Shown: positions 17,359 to 26,655 of the stretch, in pieces | Layout of the letters: every line of letters begins with the position of its first letter | How positions within the stretch are numbered: the first letter of the stretch is position 1 | DNA from: Adhaeretor mobilis | Lineage (GTDB): Bacteria; Planctomycetota; Planctomycetia; Pirellulales; Lacipirellulaceae | Assembly (NCBI RefSeq): GCF_007741515.1 | Contig: NZ_CP036263.1 | Coordinates: 186,001 to 250,000, forward strand | Direction: 5' to 3' | DNA length: 64,000 nucleotides | Notes under the pieces: model-generated | Seen by the model: the letters and a program-made list of their open reading frames with translations, nothing else | Told to the model about the DNA's origin: nothing | Databases searched by the model: none | Made by a program: the position numbers and the translations under genes

Positions 17359-18454
17359 TCTTTCCAACCCATCTCAAGAGTCGCAGTCGGGACCGACGCA
17401 GCAGCAATTCCGCCAGCAGCTTCAGCGAGGCATGGCGATTCCCGCGCATCCACTAGCCCTCACGGCGGAACGAAAGTTGGATGAGCGGCGGCAGCGAGGG
17501 TTAAGCCGTTATTACATCGACAGTGGTGCCGGGGGGTTGGCAGTCGGGGTGCATACCACGCAGTTTCAAATCCACGATCCGAAGTGCGGTTTGCTAGAAC
17601 CTGTCTTGGCATTGGCCGCTGAGGAGATCAGCCGCGCGAACCTCTCGCGCGAAACCCCTCTGGTGCCCATCGCTGGGATTTGCGGACCGACAGAGCAAGC
17701 CGTTCAGGAAGCTAGCCTTGCGCGGGACCTAGGGTACCGTTTTGGTTTGGTTTCCCTTGCCGCACTCAAGGGGCAAACACACGAGCAACTGATCGACCAT
17801 TGCCGTGCTGTTTCAGAGGTGATCGACGTGTTCGGCTTTTACCTACAACCGAGCGTCGGCGGGATGGACCTGCCGTTTAGTTTCTGGCGAGATTTTTGCG
17901 ATATCCCGAATGTCGCGGCCATCAAGATTGCTGCGTTCAATCGTTACAGTACGTCCGAGGTGATTCGCGCGGTCACGGAGAGTGGTCGCGAAGACATCGC
18001 TCTGTACACCGGCAATGACGACAACATAGTTTGCGATTTGCTCACGGAGTATCAATTTCTAGCCGACGGGAAGAACGTCTCACGCCGCTTTTGCGGAGGT
18101 CTTCTCGGCCAGTGGGCCGTTTGGACTTCGCTGGCGGTTCGCCTGCAAGCCGAGTGCCAGCAGGTCATTGATGCCCGCGAAGGTGTACCTCACGAACTGC
18201 TGGCTACCGCGACAGCATTGACCGATGCCAACGCCGCCATCTTCGATGTGGCCCATGATTTTCATGGCTGCGTACCCGGCATACACGAAGTGCTGCGCCG
18301 GCAAGGATTGCTGGAAGGTATCTGGTGCTTGGACGAGAACGAAACACTGAGCCCAGGCCAGGCGAAGCAGCTTGATCGCGTGATGCAAAGCTATCCGGAG
18401 CTCTCTGACGATGCGTTTGTTGCCGAGAACCTAGACCGTTGGCTCAGCGTTTGA
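17345..18454 (+). CDS. Dihydrodipicolinate synthase-like (DapA superfamily) aldolase/lyase
   Basis: 369 residues from ATG 17345 (MANSDLSN), preceded by GAGG and inside the end of the SDR gene. It has a TIM-barrel with the DapA superfamily pattern: VPIAGICGPTEQAVQEA, the tyrosine strand FGFYLQPSVGG, and the Schiff-base lysine segment NVAAIKIAAFNRYS. The length is larger than true DapA (about 290). The genome context (SDR, oxidoreductases, symporter) favours a keto-deoxy sugar-acid aldolase or dehydratase over lysine synthesis; this is inference. Confidence 0.8.
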   Translation: MANSDLSNPSQESQSGPTQQQFRQQLQRGMAIPAHPLALTAERKLDERRQRGLSRYYIDSGAGGLAVGVHTTQFQIHDPKCGLLEPVLALAAEEISRANLSRETPLVPIAGICGPTEQAVQEASLARDLGYRFGLVSLAALKGQTHEQLIDHCRAVSEVIDVFGFYLQPSVGGMDLPFSFWRDFCDIPNVAAIKIAAFNRYSTSEVIRAVTESGREDIALYTGNDDNIVCDLLTEYQFLADGKNVSRRFCGGLLGQWAVWTSLAVRLQAECQQVIDAREGVPHELLATATALTDANAAIFDVAHDFHGCVPGIHEVLRRQGLLEGIWCLDENETLSPGQAKQLDRVMQSYPELSDDAFVAENLDRWLSV

Positions 18455-18511
18455 GTTTGTAGAGTAGAGCCGAGCCGAGCGAGGCACTACGCAACACAAT
18501 TCCGAAACCGC

Positions 18512-19939
18512 CTAACTCAAGTCAATCATATCCGCCACGCGCATCGTTTCGCCTGTCTCGATGGATCGGACAGCGGCGATACCCAGGATGGAAGACATGA
18601 TTCCCGCACGGCTATCGGCACGCTGGCCGAGTGGGTCGGGTGTATCTGGATAGAGGACAGACCTCTTGATTGCGGGGTCGGCGCCACCGTGGCCGCCTTC
18701 GCCTTGCTCGGGGGTGAGCAGCTGCATGGCGTAAGGGTCGTTGGTGATGAGCCGTAGTTCAGTGTCCATCTCAGGATTCCAAGGCTGGCGATGATAACTG
18801 CGCAGCTCAATTCGCCCTCGACTGCCATTGAAGGCGATAATCTGTCCTTCAATCGGCGAAGTGACATTCAGTGAGTAATTGAACATCACACCATTGTCGT
18901 AGCGACACTGGACAGCCATCGTGTCGTAAATGTCGATATCTTCGCGATACAGACAAGCATCTCGCAGGTAGCCATCCGCTTGCTCGCACTGGACGTACAG
19001 CTGCATAGCACGCTTGTCCTTCGTAATATCCCAATAGAGCTCGCACTCACTCTTGTGATTGCACCCACGACAGTGAGTACTTCGGAATGGGCCATTTCTT
19101 CCGTACTTTCTAAGGTCGCCGAGTGCTGTGATTTCCACTGGCTCTGCATCGAGCCACCAGTTGACTTGGTCGAAAATGTGACTCCCCTTTTGCACCAGCA
19201 GCGTCCCCGAGTTGGCCTTGTAAGCATGCCAACGGCGGAAGTAGGAGGCCCCATGATCGAGGTCGAGCATTTCACTGCAATCGACCGAATAGATATCTCC
19301 GATCGCGCCAGCTGCGATCAGCTCCTTGATTCTGATCGTTCTAGGGGAATAACGGGCGTTAAAGGTAACAATCACCTTCTTGCCGGTCTGCTTCTCCGCG
19401 TCGTGGATCGCTTGGCAATCCTTAGCCGTGGTCGCAAGCGGTTTTTCGCAGATTACATCACAACCCAGTTGCATCGCAGCAATCGCATACTGCGCGTGCG
19501 TAGCGTCGGGCGAAGTGACGATTACGACATCCGGTTTCGTCGCCCGGATCATCGTCTCGAAATCAGTAAAGACTGCCGGAGGATCTTTGTACAAAGATTG
19601 TGCATACTCCACCCGCAGTGGGTTGATATCGCAAAGGCCAACCGTATCGACCCGATCAGGGAATTCTTGCTCGAGGGATTCCCCCCACATGTAGGTGCCT
19701 CGGCTACCCGTACCGACCAACGCGACGCGCAGTTTTTGTGAGGGAGTTGCCTCCAACGCAAGGACTTGGGGGGCGATTGCCGCGAGCGTGGCACCGACGG
19801 TCAACTTCGCCGTTGCCCCGGGTAGTGAGCTTTGGAGGAACTCGCGCCGCGACTCTTTCGTGCTGGAGGTAGGCATCGCTACTCTACGGGAGGGTTTCGG
19901 AAAGTGTGAATTTAGGTTCTGAGCCTGGACCAAGTTCAT
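18512..19939 (-). CDS. Tat-exported Gfo/Idh/MocA family oxidoreductase
   Basis: 475 residues from ATG 19939, which follows directly on the TAG of the upstream gene (TAGATG); the ATG at 19876 (MPTSSTKES) gives a more usual Tat leader. The Tat motif is ESRREFLQSS. The Rossmann motif is VALVGTGSRG, and the family EKP motif is in VICEKPLATT. In the C-terminal domain there is a cysteine cluster CRGCNHKSEC, which may bind a metal. Such exported enzymes often oxidise or epimerise glycosides at the envelope. It is co-directed with the beta-helix gene, so a role in processing products of that protein is likely. Confidence 0.88.
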   Translation of the reverse strand: MNLVQAQNLNSHFPKPSRRVAMPTSSTKESRREFLQSSLPGATAKLTVGATLAAIAPQVLALEATPSQKLRVALVGTGSRGTYMWGESLEQEFPDRVDTVGLCDINPLRVEYAQSLYKDPPAVFTDFETMIRATKPDVVIVTSPDATHAQYAIAAMQLGCDVICEKPLATTAKDCQAIHDAEKQTGKKVIVTFNARYSPRTIRIKELIAAGAIGDIYSVDCSEMLDLDHGASYFRRWHAYKANSGTLLVQKGSHIFDQVNWWLDAEPVEITALGDLRKYGRNGPFRSTHCRGCNHKSECELYWDITKDKRAMQLYVQCEQADGYLRDACLYREDIDIYDTMAVQCRYDNGVMFNYSLNVTSPIEGQIIAFNGSRGRIELRSYHRQPWNPEMDTELRLITNDPYAMQLLTPEQGEGGHGGADPAIKRSVLYPDTPDPLGQRADSRAGIMSSILGIAAVRSIETGETMRVADMIDLS

Positions 19940-21646
19940 CTAGTTCTCACCGCGTAGTCGGGGGCCATAATGGGGTAGGTCACGCCCTGCTTCGTAGGCT
20001 CCGATATCTGGGGCGTCCCCTAAATAATCATCGTTGATGTTAGGGAGACGCACTCCTGCGTCTACTACCGCGGAAGCTGCCCGGGGGCGTAAGTCGGGCG
20101 CTGGCCGGCCGGGGAGCGGCGGGTAGGGAAACTCGACCTTGTTGAACACGCTCATGTCAATCTGGATACCGTGGGGTTCCACTTCTGCGAATGGTTTCCC
20201 GTCGATCTTTGCCCAGAACGGTTCTTTGTAGACGCCTACGGCGTCGTAGTCGAAGCTACTGCGCTCGCCGGGGGAGCGGATATCGGCAGCCGCCGGGGCA
20301 CCTCCGCCGTAACCGCCCCATTGGTTGTCGCCGACAGGCCCACCGATACACAGGTTGTTGCGGAAGTAAGCGTGCTCCATCGGGGAGTTCCCGCCGAGTC
20401 CCGTTCCCAGTTTGATGACGGTGTTGTGGATGACTACATCGCCGACGCTGTCACGTTTCAGTTTGAAGGCCGCATGGGTGATGTTGTAAGCCACATTGCG
20501 AATGAAGTAGTTTGGCCCCCCTAGCCCAGGCTGGGAGCTGAGCGCCACGAAGCAGTTGGTCATGCGGTTTCGCATGATACGGCAATTGTGATGGCAGAAG
20601 TCGGCTTCGATGCCGTCGTCGGCTCCGGTGTAGATGTCGTTGTTGTAGATGTCGATGCAAGACTGGTCGGCGATGCGGCCTTCCATCGTCGAAATGCAAT
20701 CGCGATAGCCGGTCACTCGGTTGTAGCAAATTACATTGCCGGGACCGGTGAGTTGGATTCCCTCGCCGATATTGTCACCGTGAGCCCCCATGGATTCAGC
20801 GGTCCAGGGAGTGGTGCCCTCAACGATGTTGTCCGCGATGTAGCAGGACGTCGCTCCTGGCGGCACTGGAGCGCAGATTGCATACATGGCGTTCACCTTG
20901 CAGTGCTGCACGACGCAATCGACCGCACCAACGAGATTGACTCCCTTACCGTGTTTGTCTTCGTTCTTAATCGTTAGCCCGTCTAAGTGAACGTGTTTGC
21001 GATTGACCAGTAAGATCGTCTTGAAGACCGCGTCGCCCTTCTCTGAACGATAGACAATCGGCTTACCCGGTTCGCCATCTCTGGGAGCATGAAACTCGCC
21101 ATAGTTGCCTGCGGCCAACAGGAGAATTTCACCCGGCTTGGCGGTGCCGATGGTCTCGGGCGTGACTTTGCGTTGCAGCGCGTTGGGGGCGGGGCCTGGC
21201 ACGGGACGCGTGCGAGCGGTGACCACTTTTTCCGCCGTGCCACCATCAGGGTCATTTAGTGTTAGCTTGATTTCATATTGGGTGTCGGGCTCCAAATGGA
21301 ATAGGCTGCCAGAGTGCTTGTTTTTCCAGGCGTGGGGCACTTTTTCATGTTCGAAGTAACGCTTTTTCGCAGCCACTCGACTGAGCGGCATTGCTTCACG
21401 CCAAGTGGTTTCTCCGACGGCCCGATATTGGGTGGTGACAACGCCGTTGAGGTTGTCGTCGCCGTCGATTTCCCATTCCACTGCCAATTGGTGCAGTGTC
21501 GGGTAGGGGGTAGTCACTTCGCCGGGGGTGGTAGCGTTTCTTGGTGAGGATCCCTGCCCCCAAGCACTAGGACAGGAAAGGGATAGCACGAGCAGGCTGC
21601 CCATCAGGAGACGAAATCGCGATGCGCTACTTGGCGGTTGATTCAT
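19940..21646 (-). CDS. Secreted right-handed parallel beta-helix protein, putative polysaccharide lyase
   Basis: 568 residues. A signal peptide (LLMGSLLVLSLSCPSAWG) is followed by a fibronectin-III-like domain (YRAVGETTWREAMPL, LEPDTQYEIKLTL) and a parallel beta-helix (GLTIKNEDKHGKG, NIVEGTTPW, YNNDIYTGADDGIEAD, MRNRMTNCF). The order Fn3 then helix is that of the pectate/alginate-lyase-like family. There is no sorting tail, in contrast to the paralogue at 34048, so it is probably periplasmic or released. The catalytic residues are not certain, so lyase activity is inferred. It lies in a minus-strand run with DUF5009, lipoprotein and DUF1559 genes. Confidence 0.82.
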   Translation of the reverse strand: MNQPPSSASRFRLLMGSLLVLSLSCPSAWGQGSSPRNATTPGEVTTPYPTLHQLAVEWEIDGDDNLNGVVTTQYRAVGETTWREAMPLSRVAAKKRYFEHEKVPHAWKNKHSGSLFHLEPDTQYEIKLTLNDPDGGTAEKVVTARTRPVPGPAPNALQRKVTPETIGTAKPGEILLLAAGNYGEFHAPRDGEPGKPIVYRSEKGDAVFKTILLVNRKHVHLDGLTIKNEDKHGKGVNLVGAVDCVVQHCKVNAMYAICAPVPPGATSCYIADNIVEGTTPWTAESMGAHGDNIGEGIQLTGPGNVICYNRVTGYRDCISTMEGRIADQSCIDIYNNDIYTGADDGIEADFCHHNCRIMRNRMTNCFVALSSQPGLGGPNYFIRNVAYNITHAAFKLKRDSVGDVVIHNTVIKLGTGLGGNSPMEHAYFRNNLCIGGPVGDNQWGGYGGGAPAAADIRSPGERSSFDYDAVGVYKEPFWAKIDGKPFAEVEPHGIQIDMSVFNKVEFPYPPLPGRPAPDLRPRAASAVVDAGVRLPNINDDYLGDAPDIGAYEAGRDLPHYGPRLRGEN

Positions 21647-21679
21647 TGCATGCTTCTCATATTAAGTGTTCAAAAAAAG

Positions 21680-22996
21680 TTATAGCCTGACCCGTACGCC
21701 GTTACGAGCGAGCAGACCTGTCAGTGCGGCTACGGTAGCCACCATCAGTGTTGAACGTAGGACGCCCATCGCAGGGCTGATTTCGCCCAACCGCTGGTAA
21801 CCCTCGAATCTCACGACTTCCATGACATGAATGAGAATCGGTTGCAGGAAATATGCAAGCAGGGGATTGGCCCCCACGGGTTGAAGCCAACGTGCTGGAG
21901 CGACCCAGCCTGCGAGGTCGATAGATGCGTAGAGCAACATCCAGGTAGCGGTGGTAAAGGCCATCGACCAAAGTACCCAGCTCGGAGTCGAGCGAATCTT
22001 GTTGATCCCAAATGTGCCGTCCAGCGCAAGAGCAGCCATCGCAGCGAAGAAACAAAGACTAGCTGCCCAACGCAAGCGAGGCAGCCCGGGCGGTAGTCCG
22101 ACTGGGGAGGTCGCCGTTTCGGTTGGCATTGTGGTGCTCAGCATCGTCGTCCCCAACGCGGCCCCAGCCATTGTCAAGGCATAGAGGCTACCATGCCAAA
22201 CCACAAACGCGTGTATTTGTGCCGAAAGCCATTGGGCGCTCTCGACCAGCGGGCTGATAGGTTCCAGCCAAGGTTTATCCGCTACCTTGGAGAAAAGCCC
22301 AACTTGATCGCCGTAGTAGCTTGCCATGCAAACCGCCGCACCCGCCAGTAGCCACTCGCGTCTAGGTCCAAAGCATTGGTAAATCAAACAACTAAAGAAA
22401 TAGGCCCAGCCAATTTGCCCAAGGATACCCCACCAGCGATGCTGCAATCCTTGTCCCGTAGCGTCGCGGTAGCAAAGGGCGAGCACGACTAGCGCAAGGG
22501 CTCCACAGATTTTCACCGCCCAATAAATGCGTTTCTTTTTTTGGCCCGCGTCGTCATCATCCACCCTCGGAACCGAAACCCAAGTTGCTACAAATGCCAG
22601 CAGAAAAAGTAGCGACCAGAGACTCTCCGGCCAACCCGTTGCTTCGTGGGTCATGTTCACCATGAACAGTCCCATGACGAGCAGTGAAACGGTACGGATG
22701 GCGATATGTAGCCACTGCTGGCCAAAGGAGATACCGCGTTGGGCGCTCGCTTGGAACGCTAAAGGTATCGATACTCCGACAATGAACAGGAACGCCGGAT
22801 AGACCCAATCCGCGAGCGTCATCGCGTCTTGAGATTTCTCTGCATGCAAGAACGCGTCTGGAACTCCCGGGGCAGTCCACACATCGTTGACGAAAACCAT
22901 CAACAAGATGATCAAAGCCCGTAACACATCGACCGACAGAATGCGCTCGGGCGTGGTAGCTATTGGCTGATTATCTACTCGGGGAGAAGACGACAC
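21680..22996 (-). CDS. DUF5009 / heparan-alpha-glucosaminide N-acetyltransferase-like membrane protein
   Basis: About 438 residues with roughly ten membrane helices. The N-terminal motif RILSVDVLRALIILLMVFVN and DWVYPAFLFIVGVSIPLAF mark the HGSNAT/DUF5009 group of membrane acyltransferases. I place the start at GTG 22996 just before this motif; an upstream in-frame ATG at 23128 would overlap the lipoprotein gene by 74 bases and adds residues with no family similarity. Human HGSNAT acetylates the terminal glucosamine of heparan sulfate; the planctomycete substrate is unknown, perhaps a cell-surface glycan or the polymer handled by the neighbouring beta-helix protein. Confidence 0.78.
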   Translation of the reverse strand: MSSSPRVDNQPIATTPERILSVDVLRALIILLMVFVNDVWTAPGVPDAFLHAEKSQDAMTLADWVYPAFLFIVGVSIPLAFQASAQRGISFGQQWLHIAIRTVSLLVMGLFMVNMTHEATGWPESLWSLLFLLAFVATWVSVPRVDDDDAGQKKKRIYWAVKICGALALVVLALCYRDATGQGLQHRWWGILGQIGWAYFFSCLIYQCFGPRREWLLAGAAVCMASYYGDQVGLFSKVADKPWLEPISPLVESAQWLSAQIHAFVVWHGSLYALTMAGAALGTTMLSTTMPTETATSPVGLPPGLPRLRWAASLCFFAAMAALALDGTFGINKIRSTPSWVLWSMAFTTATWMLLYASIDLAGWVAPARWLQPVGANPLLAYFLQPILIHVMEVVRFEGYQRLGEISPAMGVLRSTLMVATVAALTGLLARNGVRVRL

Positions 22997-23054
22997 ATCG
23001 AGCCTGGTGGTGGTCAGAAGAGATTGGCCCGCAATGTGGGGATGGGTGGGAGAG

Positions 23055-23504
23055 CTACTTCTTTCGACGCTTTTCAGCCGAGTCGAGCACGATGTCGAAA
23101 GTGCCGCTCTCCGTAGGCACGGTAACAACTAGGCCGGACTTTTTTGCACTGGCGTACTTAACGTGAGCTACTCTTGGGGCCGGATTTTCAGGGTCCCCCG
23201 TATATTCCATGATGGAAACACGATAGGTGCCCGCAGGTGCTCCTTCACCTTTACCCGCGATACTCACCGTATAGTTGCCCTCCTCGTCAGTATTCGCGCG
23301 ACAAGTATGCTCATCAGAGCGAAACTGTAGGCTCGCGGCTACGACCGGCTCACCTGCTTCGGTCGTTACGCGACCGGTGAGGGGATGCTTGTCGCTATTG
23401 CTACACCCAACGAAAGTCGTCAAGCCTAGGGCAAAGCATAGGGCCATACGTCGCAATAGCTCGGGCGAACCTAGGGAAGGCAACTCAGTCAGGTTCAACT
23501 GCAT
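23055..23504 (-). CDS. Small lipoprotein with a carboxypeptidase-regulatory-like beta domain
   Basis: About 149 residues. ATG 23504 is preceded by a strong GGAGGAGAGG site; an ATG seven codons upstream has none. A hydrophobic leader ([13 protein letters not shown]) ends in a cysteine suited to lipidation. The rest is one beta sandwich domain ([35 protein letters not shown]) of the carboxypeptidase-regulatory type. It overlaps the end of the DUF1559 gene by 20 bases. The same gene pair, DUF1559 then small lipoprotein, recurs at 46099-47681. Confidence 0.8.
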   Translation of the reverse strand: MQLNLTELPSLGSPELLRRMALCFALGLTTFVGCSNSDKHPLTGRVTTEAGEPVVAASLQFRSDEHTCRANTDEEGNYTVSIAGKGEGAPAGTYRVSIMEYTGDPENPAPRVAHVKYASAKKSGLVVTVPTESGTFDIVLDSAEKRRKK

Positions 23505-24519
23505 ATTCAACCTCTCCTCCGTCACGAGATGCTTTTGCTGCCAGAATCAGCGGGTCGGTATCCAGACTCATCGTGTTGACACTCGCATCAGCTGCGGCAA
23601 AAAGGACAATACCTGGGTGGATACTGCCGAAACTTGAGTCGGTGTAACCAAGGCCTGCTCGTAAACCGTAGAAATTCTGAGCTTGAAAGTCTGGTTCGGC
23701 CATGGGGTAGTTATATCCAACAAAGGCACCATAGCGATAATCGGTGCTGTATGCATGAGATCGCTCCGCCATGATCTTAGCAACTTCGCCACAGAGAAAG
23801 GTGTTGGAGAGCCCATCGGTGATTTGCCGGAAGGACGTTTGGGACGACCATCGGCCGTTAACTTCATACCATTTCACGCCCTGATTGTTACAGTTGGCAT
23901 CATAAGGACCGTCGCCAGGCCAAGTCGCTTGATTGAAAGCCCCGTTGCGTTCATCTGGGCAGGGACGCGGGTAAGCTTGCAACGAACCGTTCTCAAGAAT
24001 CGCAGTTCCTTGGCAGGCTGTGTAGTCCGAAGCGGCCCCTTCAAACTCTTGCCCGTCGTCAGGTGTCGCGCCGGACTCAGCCGACGTGCTATCTGCCGCA
24101 CGTTTCACAAGCGGCGAATCTCGCTGGCGTGAAGGACACAGGTAGATCTCAACGACGTGGGTGCGACACTCGTAGGACTGTTGATAGAAACCAGGGAGCG
24201 TATCATCCCACAGGTCGGCAGCAGACCCCTGCTCTAGGTAGGGCAGGATCAACTGCAACCAGGTTGGGCCGTAGCTAATGACTCGATCGGGTGGCAATTC
24301 CTGGTGGCTATCGTGGTAATTGTGTACCGAAAGGGCTATGTTTTTTAAGTTGTTCGTACACTGGGTACGTCTAGCGGCTTCACGAGCGGCCTGAACGGCC
24401 GGCAAGAGAAGCCCGACAAGGACACCGATGATCGCAATCACGACCAGTAATTCGACGAGCGTAAAACCCACTCGGCGGATTCGCAATTGGTCATCTGTAT
24501 TGTGCAAATTCTTATTCAT
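23485..24519 (-). CDS. DUF1559 prepilin-like protein
   Basis: 344 residues. GAGGGAAC stands before ATG 24519. The leader is of type IV prepilin type ([20 protein letters not shown]) and is followed by [21 protein letters not shown], the family signature of the large planctomycete DUF1559 group; [11 protein letters not shown] lies in the C-terminal half. The leader would be cut by a prepilin peptidase and the protein set into a pseudopilus or the envelope. The role is unknown. It is coupled to the downstream lipoprotein gene. An operator-like motif lies about 150 bases upstream. Confidence 0.92.
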   Translation of the reverse strand: MNKNLHNTDDQLRIRRVGFTLVELLVVIAIIGVLVGLLLPAVQAAREAARRTQCTNNLKNIALSVHNYHDSHQELPPDRVISYGPTWLQLILPYLEQGSAADLWDDTLPGFYQQSYECRTHVVEIYLCPSRQRDSPLVKRAADSTSAESGATPDDGQEFEGAASDYTACQGTAILENGSLQAYPRPCPDERNGAFNQATWPGDGPYDANCNNQGVKWYEVNGRWSSQTSFRQITDGLSNTFLCGEVAKIMAERSHAYSTDYRYGAFVGYNYPMAEPDFQAQNFYGLRAGLGYTDSSFGSIHPGIVLFAAADASVNTMSLDTDPLILAAKASRDGGEVEYAVEPD

Positions 24520-24670
24520 GCTGTTCCCTCATGATCTTTCTCGGCTTGGATATGGAGCTTAGCAATGCAGGATAGTGGCCGAAAAAACAATTCTCTTAGC
24601 AGGATAGTTCTAGCTTACCCAATCGCTTGCAATTGCTCATGAGCCTGTTTACACCGCCTCTGAGAGATAA

Positions 24671-24687
24671 TAAACTAACTTAACTAA
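24671..24687 (-). promoter_or_regulatory. Operator-like motif (TTAGTTAAGTTAGTTTA)
   Basis: On the minus strand it reads TTAGTTAAGTTAGTTTA, matching 11 of the first 13 positions of the site at 13156. It lies between the divergent DUF1559 gene (24519) and the symporter (24805), so it could control either one. Confidence 0.42.
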
Positions 24688-24804
24688 TTCGTCAACTAAA
24701 AATCACTCGCACGAGATAACGTTTTCTAATGATTTGTGCGTCTTAGTCTTCCCGTCCACAATAGTTGCTTGGCAACTAGTCTATTACAGCGAAAACAAGC
24801 ACCC

Positions 24805-26580
24805 ATGCACTGGCTCGATTGGTCAGTGATCGCCCTTTATATGGGGATGGTCACTCTCATCGGTTTCCTGTTTGTCCGCAAGGCTAATGCTAGTGTTGCG
24901 GACTACTTTGTCGCGGGCCGCAGCTTACCCTGGTGGCTGGCGGGAACCTCGTTAGTCGCAACCTCATTTGCAGCAGATACCCCGTTGTTCGTGGCTGGCC
25001 TATTGGCCACCAAGGGCATCGCCGGGAACTGGATTTGGTGGAATCAAGCCATTGCATGGGCGTTGGCGATCGTCTTCTTTGCGCGCCTCTGGCGCCGCTC
25101 TGGGGTGACCACGGACGCGGAGTTTATCGAGCTACGGTATGGCGGCAAGTCGGGCGCTTTTCTGCGGGGCTTCCGTGCTCTCTTCATGTCCGCCATTGTC
25201 AGCACTTGCACTCTGGCTTGGGTGATGTTGGCAATGCAGAAAATCGTGCAGGCGACACTTGCCCGGCCCGAGTGGGTAGAGAGTTTGCAACTTAGTATCG
25301 AACAGTCATTCGATCTTGCCCCAGGGGCCATTGATCTCTGGAAATGGACGGTCCTGGTCAGTCTCTTCCTGATAGCCACTTTCTACACGGTGCTTGCCGG
25401 TTTCTGGGGAATTGTGGTGACCGATCTCGTTCAGTTTGTCATCGCCATCGTAGGCGCCATTGTTTTCGCATTTTACGCACTCGACTCCGTAGGCGGCATG
25501 ACCGGATTGCAAGCTGGGCTTCTCGAGGAGTATGGACCCCAGCGGGTGTCCGATATGCTGCGTTTTTTCCCGGAGTTCGTCTCCCTACGCGCGGGTTTGA
25601 GCTTCGTGGTGGTTTACTTTTCGATGCTCTGGTGGACCGACTGCAATGGCTACGCAGCCCAAAGGATGTTTAGCACCCGCGACGAGCGGCAATCTACGCT
25701 GGCTTCACTATGGTTTAGTATCGCGCACTTCGCACTCCGACCTTGGCCGTGGATTGTCGTTGGGTTGGTGGCGCTCGTGCAGTATCCGGGGCTCGAAGAT
25801 CCCGAGACCGGTTACCCCAAGCTGCTGATGGAGATCATGCCACCGGGTCTAAAAGGAATGCTCGTGGCGTCGCTACTGGCGGCTTTCATGTCTACCGTCG
25901 ATACGCACCTGAACTGGAACGCATCCTACTTCGTGACCGACATCTACAAGCGATTCCTAGTGCCAGATGCGGACGAGGCAAAGTGCTTGCAGGTCTCTCG
26001 AATGTCTGTCTTGGTCTATGCGGTAATGGCGATTGTGGTGGCTTACTTCATGACGAGCATCGAGTCGGGTGTGCTTATATTCTTCAATCTCACCTCTTCG
26101 ATTGGCTTGGTGTTGATCCTGCGATGGTTCTGGTGGCGGGTGAATGCTTGGTCTGAGATTTCAGCGATGATCGCTTCGGTCGTGTTCACGACGATGCTTC
26201 CGATTATCAGTGATCGCTATGATTTGGGCTGGAGCTTTGAGACCCGGATCTTGCTAACGGTTGCGTTGGTCACACCGACCTGGCTCGTTGTTACACTGCT
26301 CACCGCACCGGTAGAAGCGAAGCATTTGGACAAATTCTATCGCGGTGTACAGCCGCCCGATCTTTGGTGGGGGCCGGTCGCCGCGCGTTGCCCCGAAGTC
26401 CTCAGCCAAGGTGGGCTAGTTCGTCCGGCGATGAGCTGGGTTTCTTGCGCGGTCATGCTGTATGCACTTCTCTTCACGATCGGGAATTCAGTACTACTAC
26501 AATGGTCAGAGGCAGCGGTTAGTGCCGCAGTCGTTTGCATCGCCAGCCTGACGATGTGGAAGACCTATCCACGAAGTTGA
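24805..26580 (+). CDS. Sodium:solute symporter (SSS family)
   Basis: 591 residues from ATG 24805 (MHWLDWSVIALYMG); an upstream in-frame ATG at 24736 would add a non-family leader. The SSS pattern is clear: YFVAGRSLPWWLAGTSLVAT, NWIWWNQA, ALRPWPWIVVGL, LAAFMSTVDTHLNWNASY. About 14 membrane helices. It is a paralogue of the symporter at 13780 without the extra loop. The next gene is the convergent GH94/GH36-type enzyme and a ROK regulator lies beyond it, which supports a carbohydrate substrate. Confidence 0.9.
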   Translation: MHWLDWSVIALYMGMVTLIGFLFVRKANASVADYFVAGRSLPWWLAGTSLVATSFAADTPLFVAGLLATKGIAGNWIWWNQAIAWALAIVFFARLWRRSGVTTDAEFIELRYGGKSGAFLRGFRALFMSAIVSTCTLAWVMLAMQKIVQATLARPEWVESLQLSIEQSFDLAPGAIDLWKWTVLVSLFLIATFYTVLAGFWGIVVTDLVQFVIAIVGAIVFAFYALDSVGGMTGLQAGLLEEYGPQRVSDMLRFFPEFVSLRAGLSFVVVYFSMLWWTDCNGYAAQRMFSTRDERQSTLASLWFSIAHFALRPWPWIVVGLVALVQYPGLEDPETGYPKLLMEIMPPGLKGMLVASLLAAFMSTVDTHLNWNASYFVTDIYKRFLVPDADEAKCLQVSRMSVLVYAVMAIVVAYFMTSIESGVLIFFNLTSSIGLVLILRWFWWRVNAWSEISAMIASVVFTTMLPIISDRYDLGWSFETRILLTVALVTPTWLVVTLLTAPVEAKHLDKFYRGVQPPDLWWGPVAARCPEVLSQGGLVRPAMSWVSCAVMLYALLFTIGNSVLLQWSEAAVSAAVVCIASLTMWKTYPRS

Positions 26581-26655
26581 GCCCATTTGGTTGAGAGCTC
26601 GTCGTCTCTGGTCAGCTGAACACTCCCAACAACCAGGCGATTCACAGAGTCGGAC

